NCBI GenBank assembly: GCA_033063855.1
Contig: CP093831.1
Location: 22,382,001-22,446,000 of the forward strand
DNA length: 64,000 nt
DNA from: Smittia aterrima
Lineage: Eukaryota > Arthropoda > Insecta > Diptera > Chironomidae
Direction of reading: 5' to 3'
Shown here: piece after piece, positions 32,748-44,800 of the stretch
Numbering within the stretch: position 1 is the first letter of the stretch
How the letters are laid out: the number at the start of each line of letters is the position of its first letter
Position numbers and translations under genes: made by a program
Notes under the pieces: model-generated
Database searches by the model: none
What the model was told of the DNA's origin: nothing
The model's input: the letters and a program-made list of their open reading frames with translations, nothing else

Positions 32748-33489
32748 TCTGATTCCTTTAAAGCTCAGTCAGTGAATGAACTGAACCGAATAAATCGAAT
32801 TTGATGTTAGAAATTTTTGTGTCGAAAATGAAACAAGATTTAATGAAACGTTCATTGACTTCTCACGAAAAAAAAATTGTAACTAACATTTAAAATATGA
32901 ATTCGTAATGCAAACCTAATTGTGGGTAGTTTTCCTATCTTTAGATTTCTACACAAAATTTTTATGATCAACAAGGATTTCGTTTTCCTGGACATTCTTT
33001 GCCTTACTTTATTTTTGTTACAAATTTTTTTATTTTTTCCATTGCTGCGTTGCGAATTGAACTGTTTGGTTTCTAAGAATACACTTCATTCATTGGCTTT
33101 TCGTTGTTTTATGACTCGTTCTCATGGATACGTACAATAGATTCAAGAACCAAACAATGAAAATACTTGCATCGACCAATGGATTTCCTCCAATTGTAAT
33201 GGAAGAACCAAATTTCATCCATTAGCCTTTGCTTGGGATCGTGATGACATTGACTCTAATGAACCGTTCATGCTGGGGACTTGATCCGAATACGACCACA
33301 AGATTCTTTCGCATCGCAATCGGATTGAAAAGCAAGTGGAAATTGTCATTGACCAAAGTAGGAGAGTTGCACTCCTTAGTGGTTCGCTTAACTCTGGAAA
33401 AAAAATCTCAGCAACGTTTGATTTTCTGTAAACATTTTCCAGAAAGAGGAAAGACTTTTCATTTAAATCAAATCAAATAATTGTAAATC
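32748..33489. other. Region between OR copy 2 and DNALI1 copy 1
   Basis: The first about 250 bp is the OR upstream block. About 33200-33489 is the DNALI1 5' flank, also present at about 59845-60189 (shared TGACATTGACTCTAATGAAC, ACGACCACAAGATTCTTTCG). The ORFs at 32922 and 33229 show no family motif. The ancestral, uninterrupted sequence CAAATAATTG is at 33474-33483. Confidence 0.5.
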
Positions 33490-34328
33490 ATGGCTGAGAA
33501 GGCTCTCGAGATAGAAAATACTTTGGTGCGATACAATAATCCGAAGTTGATGAAGAAAGGCGATAAAGAGGTGAAAATAAAATCCAAAAAAGCAACAAAA
33601 CATTAAACAAATTTTTTCAGGTAATCTCAAAGAGCTCAAAAGATGGTAGAGCAAAGTCAGCAACAATCGGAGACTCTTGCAAAGAAACTGAAGAGATTCT
33701 CAATTCCATTTTGCCACCGCGTTGTTGGGAGGAAAACGGAATGCTTTGGTGTCAATCATTTTCAAGCACGCCTGCTACTCGTCAAGATGTCATCAATCTT
33801 CAGGAAATGCTCGACGCTCGTTTGCATCAAAGCAAAGCAATAGAGACGGGAATTTGTCCGATTCGCCGAGAACTTTACAGTCAATGCTTTGGTAACTTTC
33901 AGAGAGCTTGATCTTCGTTTATTTTAAAATTTCATTTTTGAAATTTAGATGAAATTATTCGTCAAGTGACCGTAGAAAGCGCAGACCGTGGATTACTTCT
34001 ATTGCGAGTACGAGACGAAATGTACAAGAGGGAAGAAGCTTACGAAACTTTGTATTGCAGCTCGATTGCTTTCGGTATGAGAAAATTTTTGCAGTCTCAA
34101 GAAGAAAAAGAACAAATTCAAGAGAGAATCCTTCAACTGAATGAAAAGCAAAAACTAAACGAAGCAGCTCTTAGCGACATAAAACTGAAAGCAGAAGAAA
34201 CAGAGCATCGGGAACGAGAAATTCGTGATTCTAAGCAGAAGAAATTTGAGGAAGAAGTTGCTTCCCTCAAGAAGATTAACTCACAACTTAAAGCTCAGCT
34301 CGAAGTAATCGTAGCAGCCAAGATCTGA
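33490..34328 (+). CDS. DNALI1: Axonemal dynein light intermediate polypeptide (p28), copy 1
   Basis: Three exons, 33490-33570, 33621-33891 and 33949-34328, give 243 aa, the normal family length. Conserved signatures: EEILNSILPPRCW, SSTPATRQDVINLQE, ETGICPIRRELYSQCFDE (across the intron 2 joint), RGLLLLRVRDE, and a C-terminal coiled coil (about 150-235) ending LKAQLEVIVAAK. p28 is a light chain of single-headed inner dynein arms in cilia and flagella; in insects this points to sperm tails and chordotonal neurons. The stop codon is 62 bp from the stop of RTK A, which runs toward it. An almost identical second gene starts at 60907. Confidence 0.95.
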
Positions 34329-34390
34329 AAGGTTTATCTTTCGCGTCAACTAAATTTTGTCTTTTTTTGAATTAAAAAATAAAAAATTCT

Positions 34391-37300
34391 TTAATCTTTA
34401 AGACAGTAAAATGATTTTTCAGTAAAGTTTGCTGGAGCATCGCTAAGAAGCTCTTCGATAATTTCATTGAATGAGATTCGCTCTTCGGGAAGAAATCGCC
34501 AACATTTTTTCATGATTTCGTAAATTCTGTCAGAGCAATTTTCAACTGGTCTACTTTCAGTTCTACCATTTAAAATGAAACTCAACGCTTCAGGATTTGA
34601 TTTTCCCTTGTACGGTTGTTCTGCGAAAGTTGCAATTTCCCACAAAACTATTCCATAACTGAAGACGTCACTTTCAGAAGAGAATATTCCATCTTTCAAG
34701 CTTTCTGGTGACATCCAACGAACAGGCATCAAACCACTCGTTCGTTTTCGATAATAATCCGCCTCGTAAATATCTCGAGTCATTCCAAAGTCTCCGATCT
34801 TCACAGTCAAGTCTTCAGAGACCATGCAATTCCGTGAAGCAAGATCTCGATGCACAAACTTTTTCTCTGCCAGATAAGCCATACCGTCAGCAATTTGAAT
34901 TGCCATTTGAGACACAGGAGGAACAGAAGACCCCAAGGGAGGTTGCGAATAGTTGTCACTTCGAGTTGAAAGTGGTTTGTTCTTCCTTAAAAATGTTTTG
35001 AGGTCGCCATTCGTCATTAGCTCCTGTTAAGACGTTTTTCTTTTAAATTAATTAATTACATTTGATCTTAAACTTACCATGACAACATAATAAGGTTTCG
35101 ATTTACTGACGATTCCCAAAAGTTTGATGACGTGAAACGTTTTGAAATTCTTCATGATTGCTGCTTCTTTCAAAAAATTGATCGAGTCTTCCAACGAAGT
35201 TTCGTTGCTTACAGTTTTTATTGCTACAGTCAACTCTTTCTCTTCATGATTTCTCAAAATTCCCTTGAAGACTGAACCGAATTGTCCGCTTCCGAGTTCG
35301 TTTAAAATTTCAATGTCATCTCTCTCAAGTTCAAAACCAAGACTGACTTTCAATTGTGATTTTAAAGGGTCATCGATCTGCTGAATGGAGGAAGACGACG
35401 GCAACGATTGATCCCAAGAATGAGAAAGTTCGAAGCCAGTATCGGGTTTGCTCACTGAGTTTTCCCATTTTCTTTTTGGCGATTGAAATCGTTTAATTTG
35501 AATGATGAGCAGAATTGCGAGAACGAGCAGAATTAAAGCAAGAGATGAGATTATCCAATGATTCAAATAACTTGGTTCGATCTCAATAAAAACTTGATCA
35601 CTTGGTATTCCATATCCAGCTAAAGATCGAACTACTACAGTTAATGAGTAGTTTCCTGGCGAAAGATTTTCAATTAATTTTTTGCTTCCTTCTTCTTCAA
35701 ATTGCTTGTAATTGATACAAAGAGTTTTCTTCTGGTTTGAGCCAACAATCCCAAAGTAAACGGAAAAAGTCAGAACAAGACCATTAGGACGACTTGGACC
35801 GTTCCATTTCAACTCAATTGCATTGCTGTTAACAACTATTCCAGTTAAGTTATCAATTTGATCAGCTTTGTCATCTGCACTTGTTTGAATCGAGAATATT
35901 TCCACCTTCGAACAATCTAATTCTTGAATTTTATAACAAGCTCTGATAGACACGAAATATTCCGAGAAATGTTCGACATTATCGAAAGTGTAGCTCATTG
36001 CCGTTCCTTCCAAATCTTTGTAGATAAATTCTCGGCCTATCGGAACTTTGCTAATTTCCTCATTTAAAAGCTCACGCTTAAACAGTTTTTTGATGTCACT
36101 TCTCATTCTGTCGATGACTGCAATGTTTAAGTTTCCTGATTTTTGATTTCGATCTAAAATTTGATCTTCAGTCGCGTTGTTATTTGGCGAAGTGCAATAG
36201 TTTCGGTCTTTGTAAAATTCATAATTTGGCTGAATGCGAAAAGCTTTTAAATATAATCGAAAGATTCGATCTGTTGAAGACGGCGCCACCCAAAAATTAT
36301 TCCAATGAAATGTCTGTTGAATAAAATTTTGTAAAACTGAGAAAAGTGAATAAAAATACTCACCATACTAGAAGAAGTCACTGAGATATCCCTCATTCTG
36401 TATAATGTCGTATAATCTAAAGTATGAAATCTTTTTGGTGTTCCAATGCGATCAAACGAATTTCCATCAAACATTTGATAAACGTAGTATTCGTTTGCTT
36501 CGAGAGCATAAATTTTGTGAACACCTGGAGTGTCTTCTTCGATCGATCTGAGAAATGAATAATTTTCATCAATTCGAATTTTTAAAATTAGTTGTAACAA
36601 AATTTACTTCGCTTTTGTCAAACAAAAGCTTCTCGTGATTTCGTAATATTCGTCTCTTTTCCAAATTGCGTACTTCAAATTATTTGGAAGTGACTTTGTC
36701 GAATTCCATTTTATCTCTGCAGCGTAAGTTGTCGCTTTGATTTCCAGTTCGATTGGAACATTTTCGCATTCTTCTGCTAAACATAACTTTGGATTTCCTT
36801 CGAGTTTGGTCTCGCCTCGGTCGAGTGTAACATTTTGTCCAGGTAGCCAAAGGTTTTTAAGATTCTTATTATTCTCCAAAATCAAAGAATATTTGTGAGA
36901 CTCCAACTCGATCCCACGAATCCTTTTGAGACGCGATAAGAACCCCAAATTTCTCATATTTGTTGTTCCAGTAATTTTTAGATATTTATAAATTTCTTCA
37001 GCAGCTAACGTCATCCTAAGTTTTCTTAATAAATTTTTATCTACACAAACATCGATCGAAAGATTAATTTCCACAAAGCCTGTAATTATTTCACAATATC
37101 TGTCTTCTAAATTCGAAAAAATAGAAGTATCGTTTATAACTATATCGCCGTTACAAACGTTCTTCCTATTTTCGACACAAGTGAAGTTTGATTCACTAAA
37201 CTTTATCATAGTGGAATCGCTTGAACATTCATTTGTGCATTCTCCATTGAAGATTTGCATTCTCGTCTCATTCTCTTCAAGCATCGAATTCTTAACTTTG

Positions 37301-39063
37301 CATTCCTCTGAAGTAACACAGGATCGATCTTTGAACTATTGAAATTGAAAAGTGAAAATGAACAAGTGGCAGTAGCAGTTCGTACCGAACTTACTGTAGG
37401 GTTTTTCATCCTCTGGATAAAGTGGTTACAGGGGACATTTTACTTGGTTTGTTTACCGAAGTTTCACTTTGAGCTCACCAGAGGTGGATTCAATGAGTGG
37501 AGCTTGGATTTTCTGGGATTTATCGCTTAGTCGTGACCAGTTAAACATTTCATGTAAAGAACTCAATGCTCAAGCTCTAAACGGAAGAAAGTTTAACTTT
37601 GATCTCACCAGAGGTGGATCCAATGTGTGGAGCTTGGATTTTCTGGGATTTATTGCTTTGTCATGACCAGCTGATCATTTCATGTGAACAAATGAAAACT
37701 CTAACTCCAAAGAGAAAGAAGTTTCACTTGGCGCTGGTCGAAGGTGGACTCATATCTGGTCAGCTCTGGGATCCAATCATTCGTTTGAGCACGCTGAACA
37801 TTTCTTGTGAAGAAGTGTCATCGGAAATGTTAAGAAAGCTGAATAAATCGAAAAAGTTTGAAAAATTTGTATGGAGCTCACCAGACTTCAGCCCCGTGGG
37901 CCCGAATCACTTGAGCTATCAAGTCCATCTAAGGAGTTTTCGTCTCATTCATAAATAGAAGCAAATGGCAAAAACCGAAAGTAGCTAGCTGCTTCCGTTC
38001 TCAAGAAAATCGAATCACAAGCAAAAATCGAAAGTACTTTTTACAATTTTAATTCTCTATCGACTGGTGAAGAAATCAATTCGCTAGCTAATTGCGTTCG
38101 CGAGTTATCTCAATCACGGACCAAGGACATCGGACAAAGCGACCATAATAGGGTGTTCCATCCTTCGGATGAAAAACCCTAAAAATGAAAATGAAAAGCT
38201 TAAGTCAACTTAAACTTACCAAGAAAGTATTTTCTGGACATTCTTGAACGCATGTGCCGTTGTAACTGAGGTTCCGACAGATGATACAATCATTTGGATC
38301 AGTGGAGCATCCGAGGCATTCTGACGAGCAGCAAGTCCCATCACGCTCACAAATTCCGGAAATACAAGAATGATCACAAATCAATTGAGAATCTTCTTCG
38401 TTCCAACAGAAACGTGAATGTAAACACTTCGGGCAGTTATCATTGTTACTGTTCTGAGAAATATTTAAAAATGAATTTGCAGAATAAATAAAAATTATTT
38501 TACTACATACCATTGTAGGAAATTCGTTAGATATCTCTTGCCAGTTGATTGTATTGACGTAGCATAACTTTGGATTTTTATTAATGATTGCACCTCCAAT
38601 GTATTTTAAGTTTGTCAATCCGATTTCTAACAAATCTTTGTTATTATAAATTTGTAACCCGAACTGACCTCTAATGACCATGAGTTTGGGGAATAAATAT
38701 TTAAGTGAGTTCAGCTTATCAACTTTGGAGATAAGTAGACTACCGCGAATTTCACGTAAGTTTGGAAAACTGATATTGCTGATTTGAGTTAACGAATCTC
38801 TGCTCTTAATGACATTGAACTTAATCCAACCCTCAATTATCGTACAATCTTTTAGTTTTTCCACTTCACTTAAATGATCTTCCCAATATGTATTGATTAG
38901 AGAAATGTCTCCACAAACTGGAATTTACAATAAATATTTTTCTTTTAATAAATTATAATAAAACTTTTATTTTTCATTATTTACTTTTATCGTTGGTCGC
39001 TGAAGACAAAGAAATAACGCAAACTGCAAACGATAAAATTATAAAATTCACTTTAAAACTCAT
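34391..39063 (-). CDS. Insulin-receptor-like receptor tyrosine kinase, copy A
   Basis: Seven exons, 39063-38985, 38917-38511, 38453-38220, 37335-36608, 36547-36364, 36313-35078 and 35023-34391, give 1166 aa. Order: signal peptide; receptor L1 domain (about 30-160); furin-like Cys-rich region (CPKCLHSRFCW, CCSSECLGC); L2 (about 290-420); fibronectin-type region; TM (about 795-817); kinase. Kinase motifs: GSGQFGSV at 885-892, K910 in VAIK, HRDLASRN from 1014, DFG at 1034, and the InR-type activation loop YEADYY (Tyr 1042, 1046, 1047) with MPVRWMSPE. The protein ends just after the kinase. I see no tetrabasic furin site and no NPxY juxtamembrane motif. It is shorter than canonical insect InR (well over 1,300 aa). 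Its ligand is presumably insulin-like; that is inference. Confidence 0.88.
37397..38181. mobile_element. TA-flanked MITE in intron 3 of RTK A
   Basis: The element begins GGGTTTTTCATCC at 37399 and ends with the inverted copy GGATGAAAAACCC at 38179. TA dinucleotides lie on each side (37397-37398 and 38180-38181), the target duplication expected of Tc1/mariner-type elements. RTK B and C lack it at the matching intron. The interior has about three diverged 130-bp direct repeats (GTTTCACTTTGAGCTCACCA-type units near 37460, 37593 and 37718). No transposase is seen, so it is non-autonomous. Confidence 0.75.
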
Positions 39064-39333
39064 TTCTAATAGCGAAAGAAGTTTGTTTTGCCTCAAGGTT
39101 TCTTAATCAACTGACGATGTAGCGAAATTTTCTGATCATTTCGCAGTACTTCGTTATCTTCATGCTCACAGTTCACTTCATTGCAATGAATAATGAATGA
39201 TCTTCACAAATTTGAATGTCAAGTAGAAATTTAATGATTTCTGAATAAAATAAATATTAATTCGAAGGCAAATTCTTCTCATTGTATCTATCAAATAATT
39301 TCTCATAATAATGATCGTCAACAACGAAAAACA
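39064..39333. other. Upstream region of RTK A
   Basis: The promoter side of RTK A. It is highly similar to the flanks of B (45748 onward) and C (53503 onward), including the CTCAAGGTTTCTTAATCAAC and TTCGCAGTACTTCGTTATCT blocks. Confidence 0.5.
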
Positions 39334-39455
39334 TTTTCATGAAAACAATAAATTCCCAACTACTTTCAATGATGCTCACACATTTGATGGAGGTCGCATC
39401 GAAGGTCTCTTTGTCGTCATTTTCTATTGAGCATTCCCAAATAAAAAGATTGTTT
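39334..39455 (-). pseudogene. F-box/LRR gene fragment 1
   Basis: Minus-strand text IECSIEN-type: ECSIENDDKETFDATSIKC and VSIIESSWEFI. It corresponds to the middle of the F-box gene at 56727-58299 (about 57718-57837). It has no start, F-box or end and is a duplication relic. The same piece recurs at about 46026-46140. Confidence 0.75.
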
Positions 39456-39499
39456 CCTTTTACTTTCTTACTTTTGCAAGATTTTTTTATCAAATTTAT

Positions 39500-39720
39500 T
39501 AAAATAACTAGAGAGCACGGTGGATGTCTCCGGCCTAAGACACAACCACGCGACCCGCGACGGTCTCTACGCGACCTATACGAATTGTTGTAGCACGGTG
39601 GCTGTCTCCGGCCTGCGGCCTAAGACCTATACGCTGGTTGAACTCCTGCCCATTTATAGCTATTATAACTATTTATAGCTATTATAACATGTGTATGGGA
39701 GGTACCAGAAGGGAAGACGC
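39500..39720. repeat. Short tandem repeats between F-box and MINPP fragments
   Basis: Two copies of a 60-100-bp unit containing GCACGGTGG(A/C)TGTCTCCGGC and CGACCTATACG are followed by two copies of ATTTATAGCTATTATAAC. The same array, with different copy numbers, lies at 46190-46420. Function unknown. Confidence 0.6.
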
Positions 39721-39844
39721 TAGAGTGCTCATTTTCAATAGGGTTTCTCTCGAGGAACGAATACAAAGTTGTAAACCTTTGGTTGAAATTTGAGCGCGCT
39801 AGCTGCGTTGGTTCTGAGAGTTATGGTGTTTACAGACATACGCA

Positions 39845-41640
39845 CTTCATCATCCTCAAAAAATCCTACTGTAACATAAATTAGTTGAATCGCAGTATGT
39901 CCGCTGAAGAGCTTTACCGTGTTATATCGGTGGGATCGGTTGATTGAATGAATGACAAAAGATCTTTCATGATCCGACAGTAAATTCCTTCGTAGAGAGT
40001 ACGGAATCCAGCAGCGTTACCATAGCCTAGTCGATAGTAATAATGCAAGTCCTCGAAATATTCGAGAACCTGATGATTCGCTGGAGAAAAAGCTGCGCAC
40101 ATTGGCGACATTCCGTTGATATTCCAAATTTGTTCGTATCTACAAAGATTCATGAGAGTCGTGACTTCTGCGGATCGAAGTTGTTGAGCTCCGTGGAATC
40201 CGAGTTTAGCGCTGACTTGTGATAACATTTCTTGATATTCGGGGCCTTGAACGAAACCTTGTTGCTCGGCAAACACTTGAGAGACTTGAACCAACTCTTG
40301 ACAGTTGTCATGAGGCAACAATAGCAAGTCTGGATGTACGTCATTACCTCGACCGGCATTACCTCGACTTATTATAATTATTATAATAATAATTTAAATT
40401 ATAAAAAATTATTATAATAATTTACAAAATCTTATAATTATTATAATAATAATTAATAAAATTGAGGAAAATTATAAAAATTTGAAACATAATTATTTAT
40501 TCAATAATTATACTTGCATGAAATACTTGCATGCAAGTATAAATAATTATTATAATAATATTTATATTTATTTTGATCTTAAATTTTTATTATAATAATT
40601 ATTTGTATAATAATTTTAAGTTCACAAAAAATAAAAGATCAATATAATAATTATTTTTCAAATATTTAAAAAATAGTTATTATAAGTGAAACAGAATTTC
40701 AAAGAACAATTATGTGCTCTATATGTAGGGTATACAGAAACTATTGCAAATATAAGAAACTGCTTAAGATGTTGAGCTAAAGTTAAATTTATTGCTTTTA
40801 GGAGTATAATTTAACGAATTTATAATGGTTTTCAGTTTAATCGAAGCAATTCTTGAAATATTTTGAAACTCATGTCAGGACATTGCAGTAAAATATCCAA
40901 CAAATTGGTGTTAGTCCTGTTCAAAAAATCAATTCTTCGTCGAGCTGGACATAGTCTTTTAAATACAAGATGAAGGATGATACTCCAGCTTATGACTATA
41001 TTTATGGAGTTGATCACTTCTGTCAAAACAATAGTTGTTCACCAATCTGCAATAACTGTTTTTCGATTTTAAAACCAGATTATAGCAATGTGTTCGATGA
41101 GCTATGAGAGCGTGCAACTTTTTAGCTCAATTACGAATGACCAAGCAATTGACTGTCGTTTGCAATTAAGATCACTTAAATAAATTCATGAACAATCACT
41201 ACTAGCAATCTATAAAACGAGTTTTGGGAATTCAAACTCGATACAAGTGCTTAATTTTTCGTGGGTAAATATTCAAATAACATAAATATTATAAGTTCAA
41301 TATAATTTTTATAATAATTATTATTATAAGAACTAAATTGTAACTATTTATAATAATTTATTGATCTTATAATAATTATATTGAACTTATAATAATTATT
41401 ATAATAATAATTTATACTTGCATGCAAGTATAATGTTATTATAATAATTTAGGAAACAAGTTTATTATTATAATAATTATAATATTCTTATAATAATTAT
41501 AATAATAATTTAGTGTTTCATTATAATAATTATAATAAGTCGAGGTAATGCCGGTCGAGGTAATGACGTCCCCCCAGCAAGTCTGGGGTTTCAACATCGT
41601 CAAAGGCAACGTTCTCGAATTCATCGTAACCGAACGAAAA
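39845..41640 (-). pseudogene. MINPP-like phosphatase fragment 1, split by an AT-rich element
   Basis: 40333-39845 plus 41640-41576 match the middle to C-terminal part of the phosphatase at 58592-59818 (DNCQELVQVSQVFAEQQGF, NLCRYEQIWNINGMSPMCAA, YYYRLGYGNAAGF). The N-terminal RHGTR and the last exon are absent, and a frame change follows the SFIQSTDP region. The two parts are separated by the 1.24-kb element at 40334-41575. Confidence 0.8.
40334..41575. mobile_element. AT-rich inverted-repeat element with 11-bp target duplication
   Basis: The 11-bp sequence AGCAAGTCTGG occurs at 40323-40333 and again at 41576-41586; the matching site in fragment 2 (near 47033) has it once. Between them are terminal inverted repeats that start ACGTCATTACCTCGAC and continue CGGCATTACCTCGACTTATT before fading into TATAATAATTATTA-type sequence. 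CATTACCTCGA is repeated inside each end. The interior is nearly pure AT with TTGCATGCAAG palindromes and a short minus-strand ORF (41026-40832) of no clear family. Duplication length of 9-11 bp would suit a Mutator-like element; no transposase is present. Confidence 0.7.
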
Positions 41641-41679
41641 GCAAAAATTAGAGCAAGGTATATGAGAACGAATTTGATT

Positions 41680-41744
41680 CTTTCAAGAAGATTAAATCTC
41701 AACTTGAAGCTCAGCTCGAAGTAATCGTAGCAGCCAAGATCTGA
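41680..41744 (+). pseudogene. 3' stub of DNALI1 (joint 1)
   Basis: Only the last about 20 codons of p28 (KKIKSQLEAQLEVIVAAKI-like) and the stop at 41742 remain, fused to the MINPP fragment. It sits where a complete DNALI1 gene would precede RTK B. Confidence 0.85.
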
Positions 41745-41885
41745 AAGGTTTATCTTCCGCGTCAACTAAATTTTGTCTGTTATTGAAATTTGATTTTGAT
41801 TTCTTATGATGAGACATTAAGGAATCGTTAAACAAGATGAAATAATAAAATCATGAAATTCTTTAATTAAAAAATTAAAAATTGT

Positions 41886-44800
41886 TTAATCTTTAAGACA
41901 GTAAAATGCTTTTTCAGTAAAGTTTGCTGGAGCATCGCTAAGAAGCTCTTCGATAATTTCATTGAATGAGATTCGCTCTTCAGGAAGAAATCGCCAACAT
42001 TTTTTCATGATTTCGTAAATTCTGTCAGAGCAATTTTCAACTGGTCTACTTTCAGTTCCACCATTTGAAATGAAATTAAACGCTTCAGGATTTGATTTTC
42101 CCTTGTACGGTTGTTCTGCGTAAGTTGCAATTTCCCACAAAACTATTCCATAACTGAAAACGTCACTTTCAGAAGAGAATATTCCATCTTTCAAACTTTC
42201 TGGTGCCATCCAACGAACAGGCATCAAACCACTCGTTCGTTTTCGATAATAATCTGCCTCGTAAATATCTCTAGTCATTCCAAAGTCTCCGATCTTCACA
42301 GTCAAGTCATCAGAGACCATGCAATTCCTTGAAGCAAGATCTCGATGCACAAACTTTTTCTCTGCCAGATAAGCCATACCGTCAGCAATTTGAATTGCCA
42401 TTTGAGATACAGGAGGAACAGTAGACATCAAGGGAGGTTGGGAGTAGTTGTCGCTTCGAGTCGAATGTGGTCTGTTCCTCCTTAAAAATGTTTTGAGGTC
42501 GCCATTCGTCATGAGCTCCTGTTAAGACGTTATTCTTTTAAAATAATTAATTATATTTGATCTTGAAACTTACCATGACAACAAAATAAGGTTTCGATTT
42601 ACTGACGATTCCCAAAAGTTTGATGACGTGAAACGTTTTGAAATTCTTCATGATTGCTGCTTCTTTCAAAAAGTTCATCGAATCTTCCAACGAAGTTTCT
42701 TTGTTTACAGTTTTTATCGCTACATCCAACTCTTTCTCTTCATGATTTCTCAAAATTCCCTTGTAGACTGAACCGAATTGTCCGCTTCCAATTTTGTTCA
42801 ATATTTCAATGTCATCCCTTTCAAGTTCAAAACCAAGACTGAACTTCAATTGAGATTTTAAAGGGTCATCGATCTGCTGAATGGAGGAAGACGACGGCAA
42901 CGATTGATTTCTAGAATAAGAAAGTTCGAAGCCAGCATCGGGTTTGCTCACTGAGTTTTCCATTTTTCTTTTCGGCGATCGAAATCGTTCAATTTGGATG
43001 ACGAGAAGAATTGCGAAAACGAGCAGAATCAAAGCAAGAGACGAGATTATCCAATAACTCAAATAACTTGATTTGATCTCAATAAAAACTTGATCACTTG
43101 GTATTCCATATCCAGCTAAAGATCGAACCACTACAGTTAATGAGTAATTTCCTGGCAAAAGATTCTCAATTAGTTTCTTGTTTCCTTCTTCTTCAAATTG
43201 CTTGTAATTGATGCAAAGAGTTTTCATCTGGTTTGAGCCAACAATCCCAAAGTAAACGGAAAAAGTCAGAACAAGCCCATTAGGACGACTTGGACTCTTC
43301 CACTTCAACTCAATTGCATTGCTGTTAACAACTATTCCAGTTAAGTTATCAATTTGATCAGCTTTGTCATCTGCACTTGTTTGAATCGAGAATATTTCCA
43401 CCTTCGAACAATCTAATTCTTGAATTTTATAACAAGCTCTGATAGACACGAAATATTCCGAGAAATGTTCGACATTATCGAAAGTGCAGTTCATTGCCGT
43501 TCCTTCCAAATCTTTGTAGATGTATTCTCGGCCTAACGATACTTTGCTAGTTTCCTCGTTTAGAAGCTCTTGCTTAAACAGTTTTTTGATGTCACTTTTC
43601 ATTCTGTCGATGACTGCAATGTTTAAGCTTCTTGATTCTTGATTTCTTTCTAAAATTTGGTCTTCAGTCGCGTTGTTATTTGGCGAAGTGCAATAGTTTC
43701 GGTCTTTGTAAAATTCATAATTTGGCTGAATGCGAAAAATTTTTAGTTGTTGTCGAAAGATTCGATCTGTTGAAGACGGTGCAAACCATAAATTATTCCA
43801 ATGAAATGTCTGTTGAGTAAAATTTTGTAAAACTGAGAAAAGTGAATAAAAGTACTCACCATACTAGAAGAAGTCACTGAGATATCCCTCATTCCGACAT
43901 TAGTATTTAAAGTACGAAATCTTTTTGGTGTTCCAATGCGATCAAGCGAATTTCCATCAAACATTTGATAAACGTAGTATTCGTTTGCTTTGAGAGCATA
44001 AATTTTGTGAACACCTGGAGTGTCTTCTTCGATCGATCTGAGAAATGAATAATTTTCATCAATTCGAAACTTTAAAATTAGTTGTAACAAAATTTACTTC
44101 GCTTTTGTCAAACAAAAACTTCTCGCGATTTCGTAATATTCGTCTCTTTTCCAAATTGCGTACTTCAAATTATTTGGAAGTGACTTCGTCGAATTCCATT
44201 TTATCTCTGCAGCGTAAGTTGTCACTTTGATTTCCAGTTCGATTGGAACATTTTCGCATTCTTCTGCTAAACATAACTTTGGATTTCCTTCGAGTTTGGT
44301 CTCGCCTCGGTCGAGTGTAACATTTTGACCAGGTAGCCAAAGATTTCTAAGATTCTCATTATTTTCCAAAATCAAAGAATATTTGTCAGACACCAACTCG
44401 ATGCCACGAATCCTTTTGAGGCGCGATAAAAACCCCAAATTTCTCATATTTGTTGTTCCAGTGATTTTCAGATATTTATAAATTTCTTCGGCACCTGACG
44501 TCATCTTAAGATTTCTTAATAAATTTTTATCTTCACAAACATCGATCGAAAGATTAATTTCCACAGAGCCTGTAATTATTTCACAATATCCATCTACTAA
44601 ATTCGAAAAAATAGAAGTATCGTTTATAACTATGTCGCCATTACAAACGTTCTTCCTAAATTCGACACAAGTGAAGTTTGATTCACTAAACTTTATCATA
44701 GTGAAACCGCTTGAACATTCATTTGTGCATTCTTCATTGAAGATTTGCATTCTCGTCTCATTCTCTTTAAGCATCGAATTCTTAGCTTTGCATTCTTCTG

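Noticed and set aside
39500..39720. A small RNA gene in the GCACGGTGG repeats
   Set aside because: It is a tandem array with changing copy number; no cloverleaf or polymerase III box was found.
40832..41026. 64-aa minus ORF in the AT-rich element as a transposase or ankyrin piece
   Set aside because: Too short and without a motif; ankyrin likeness is only vague.
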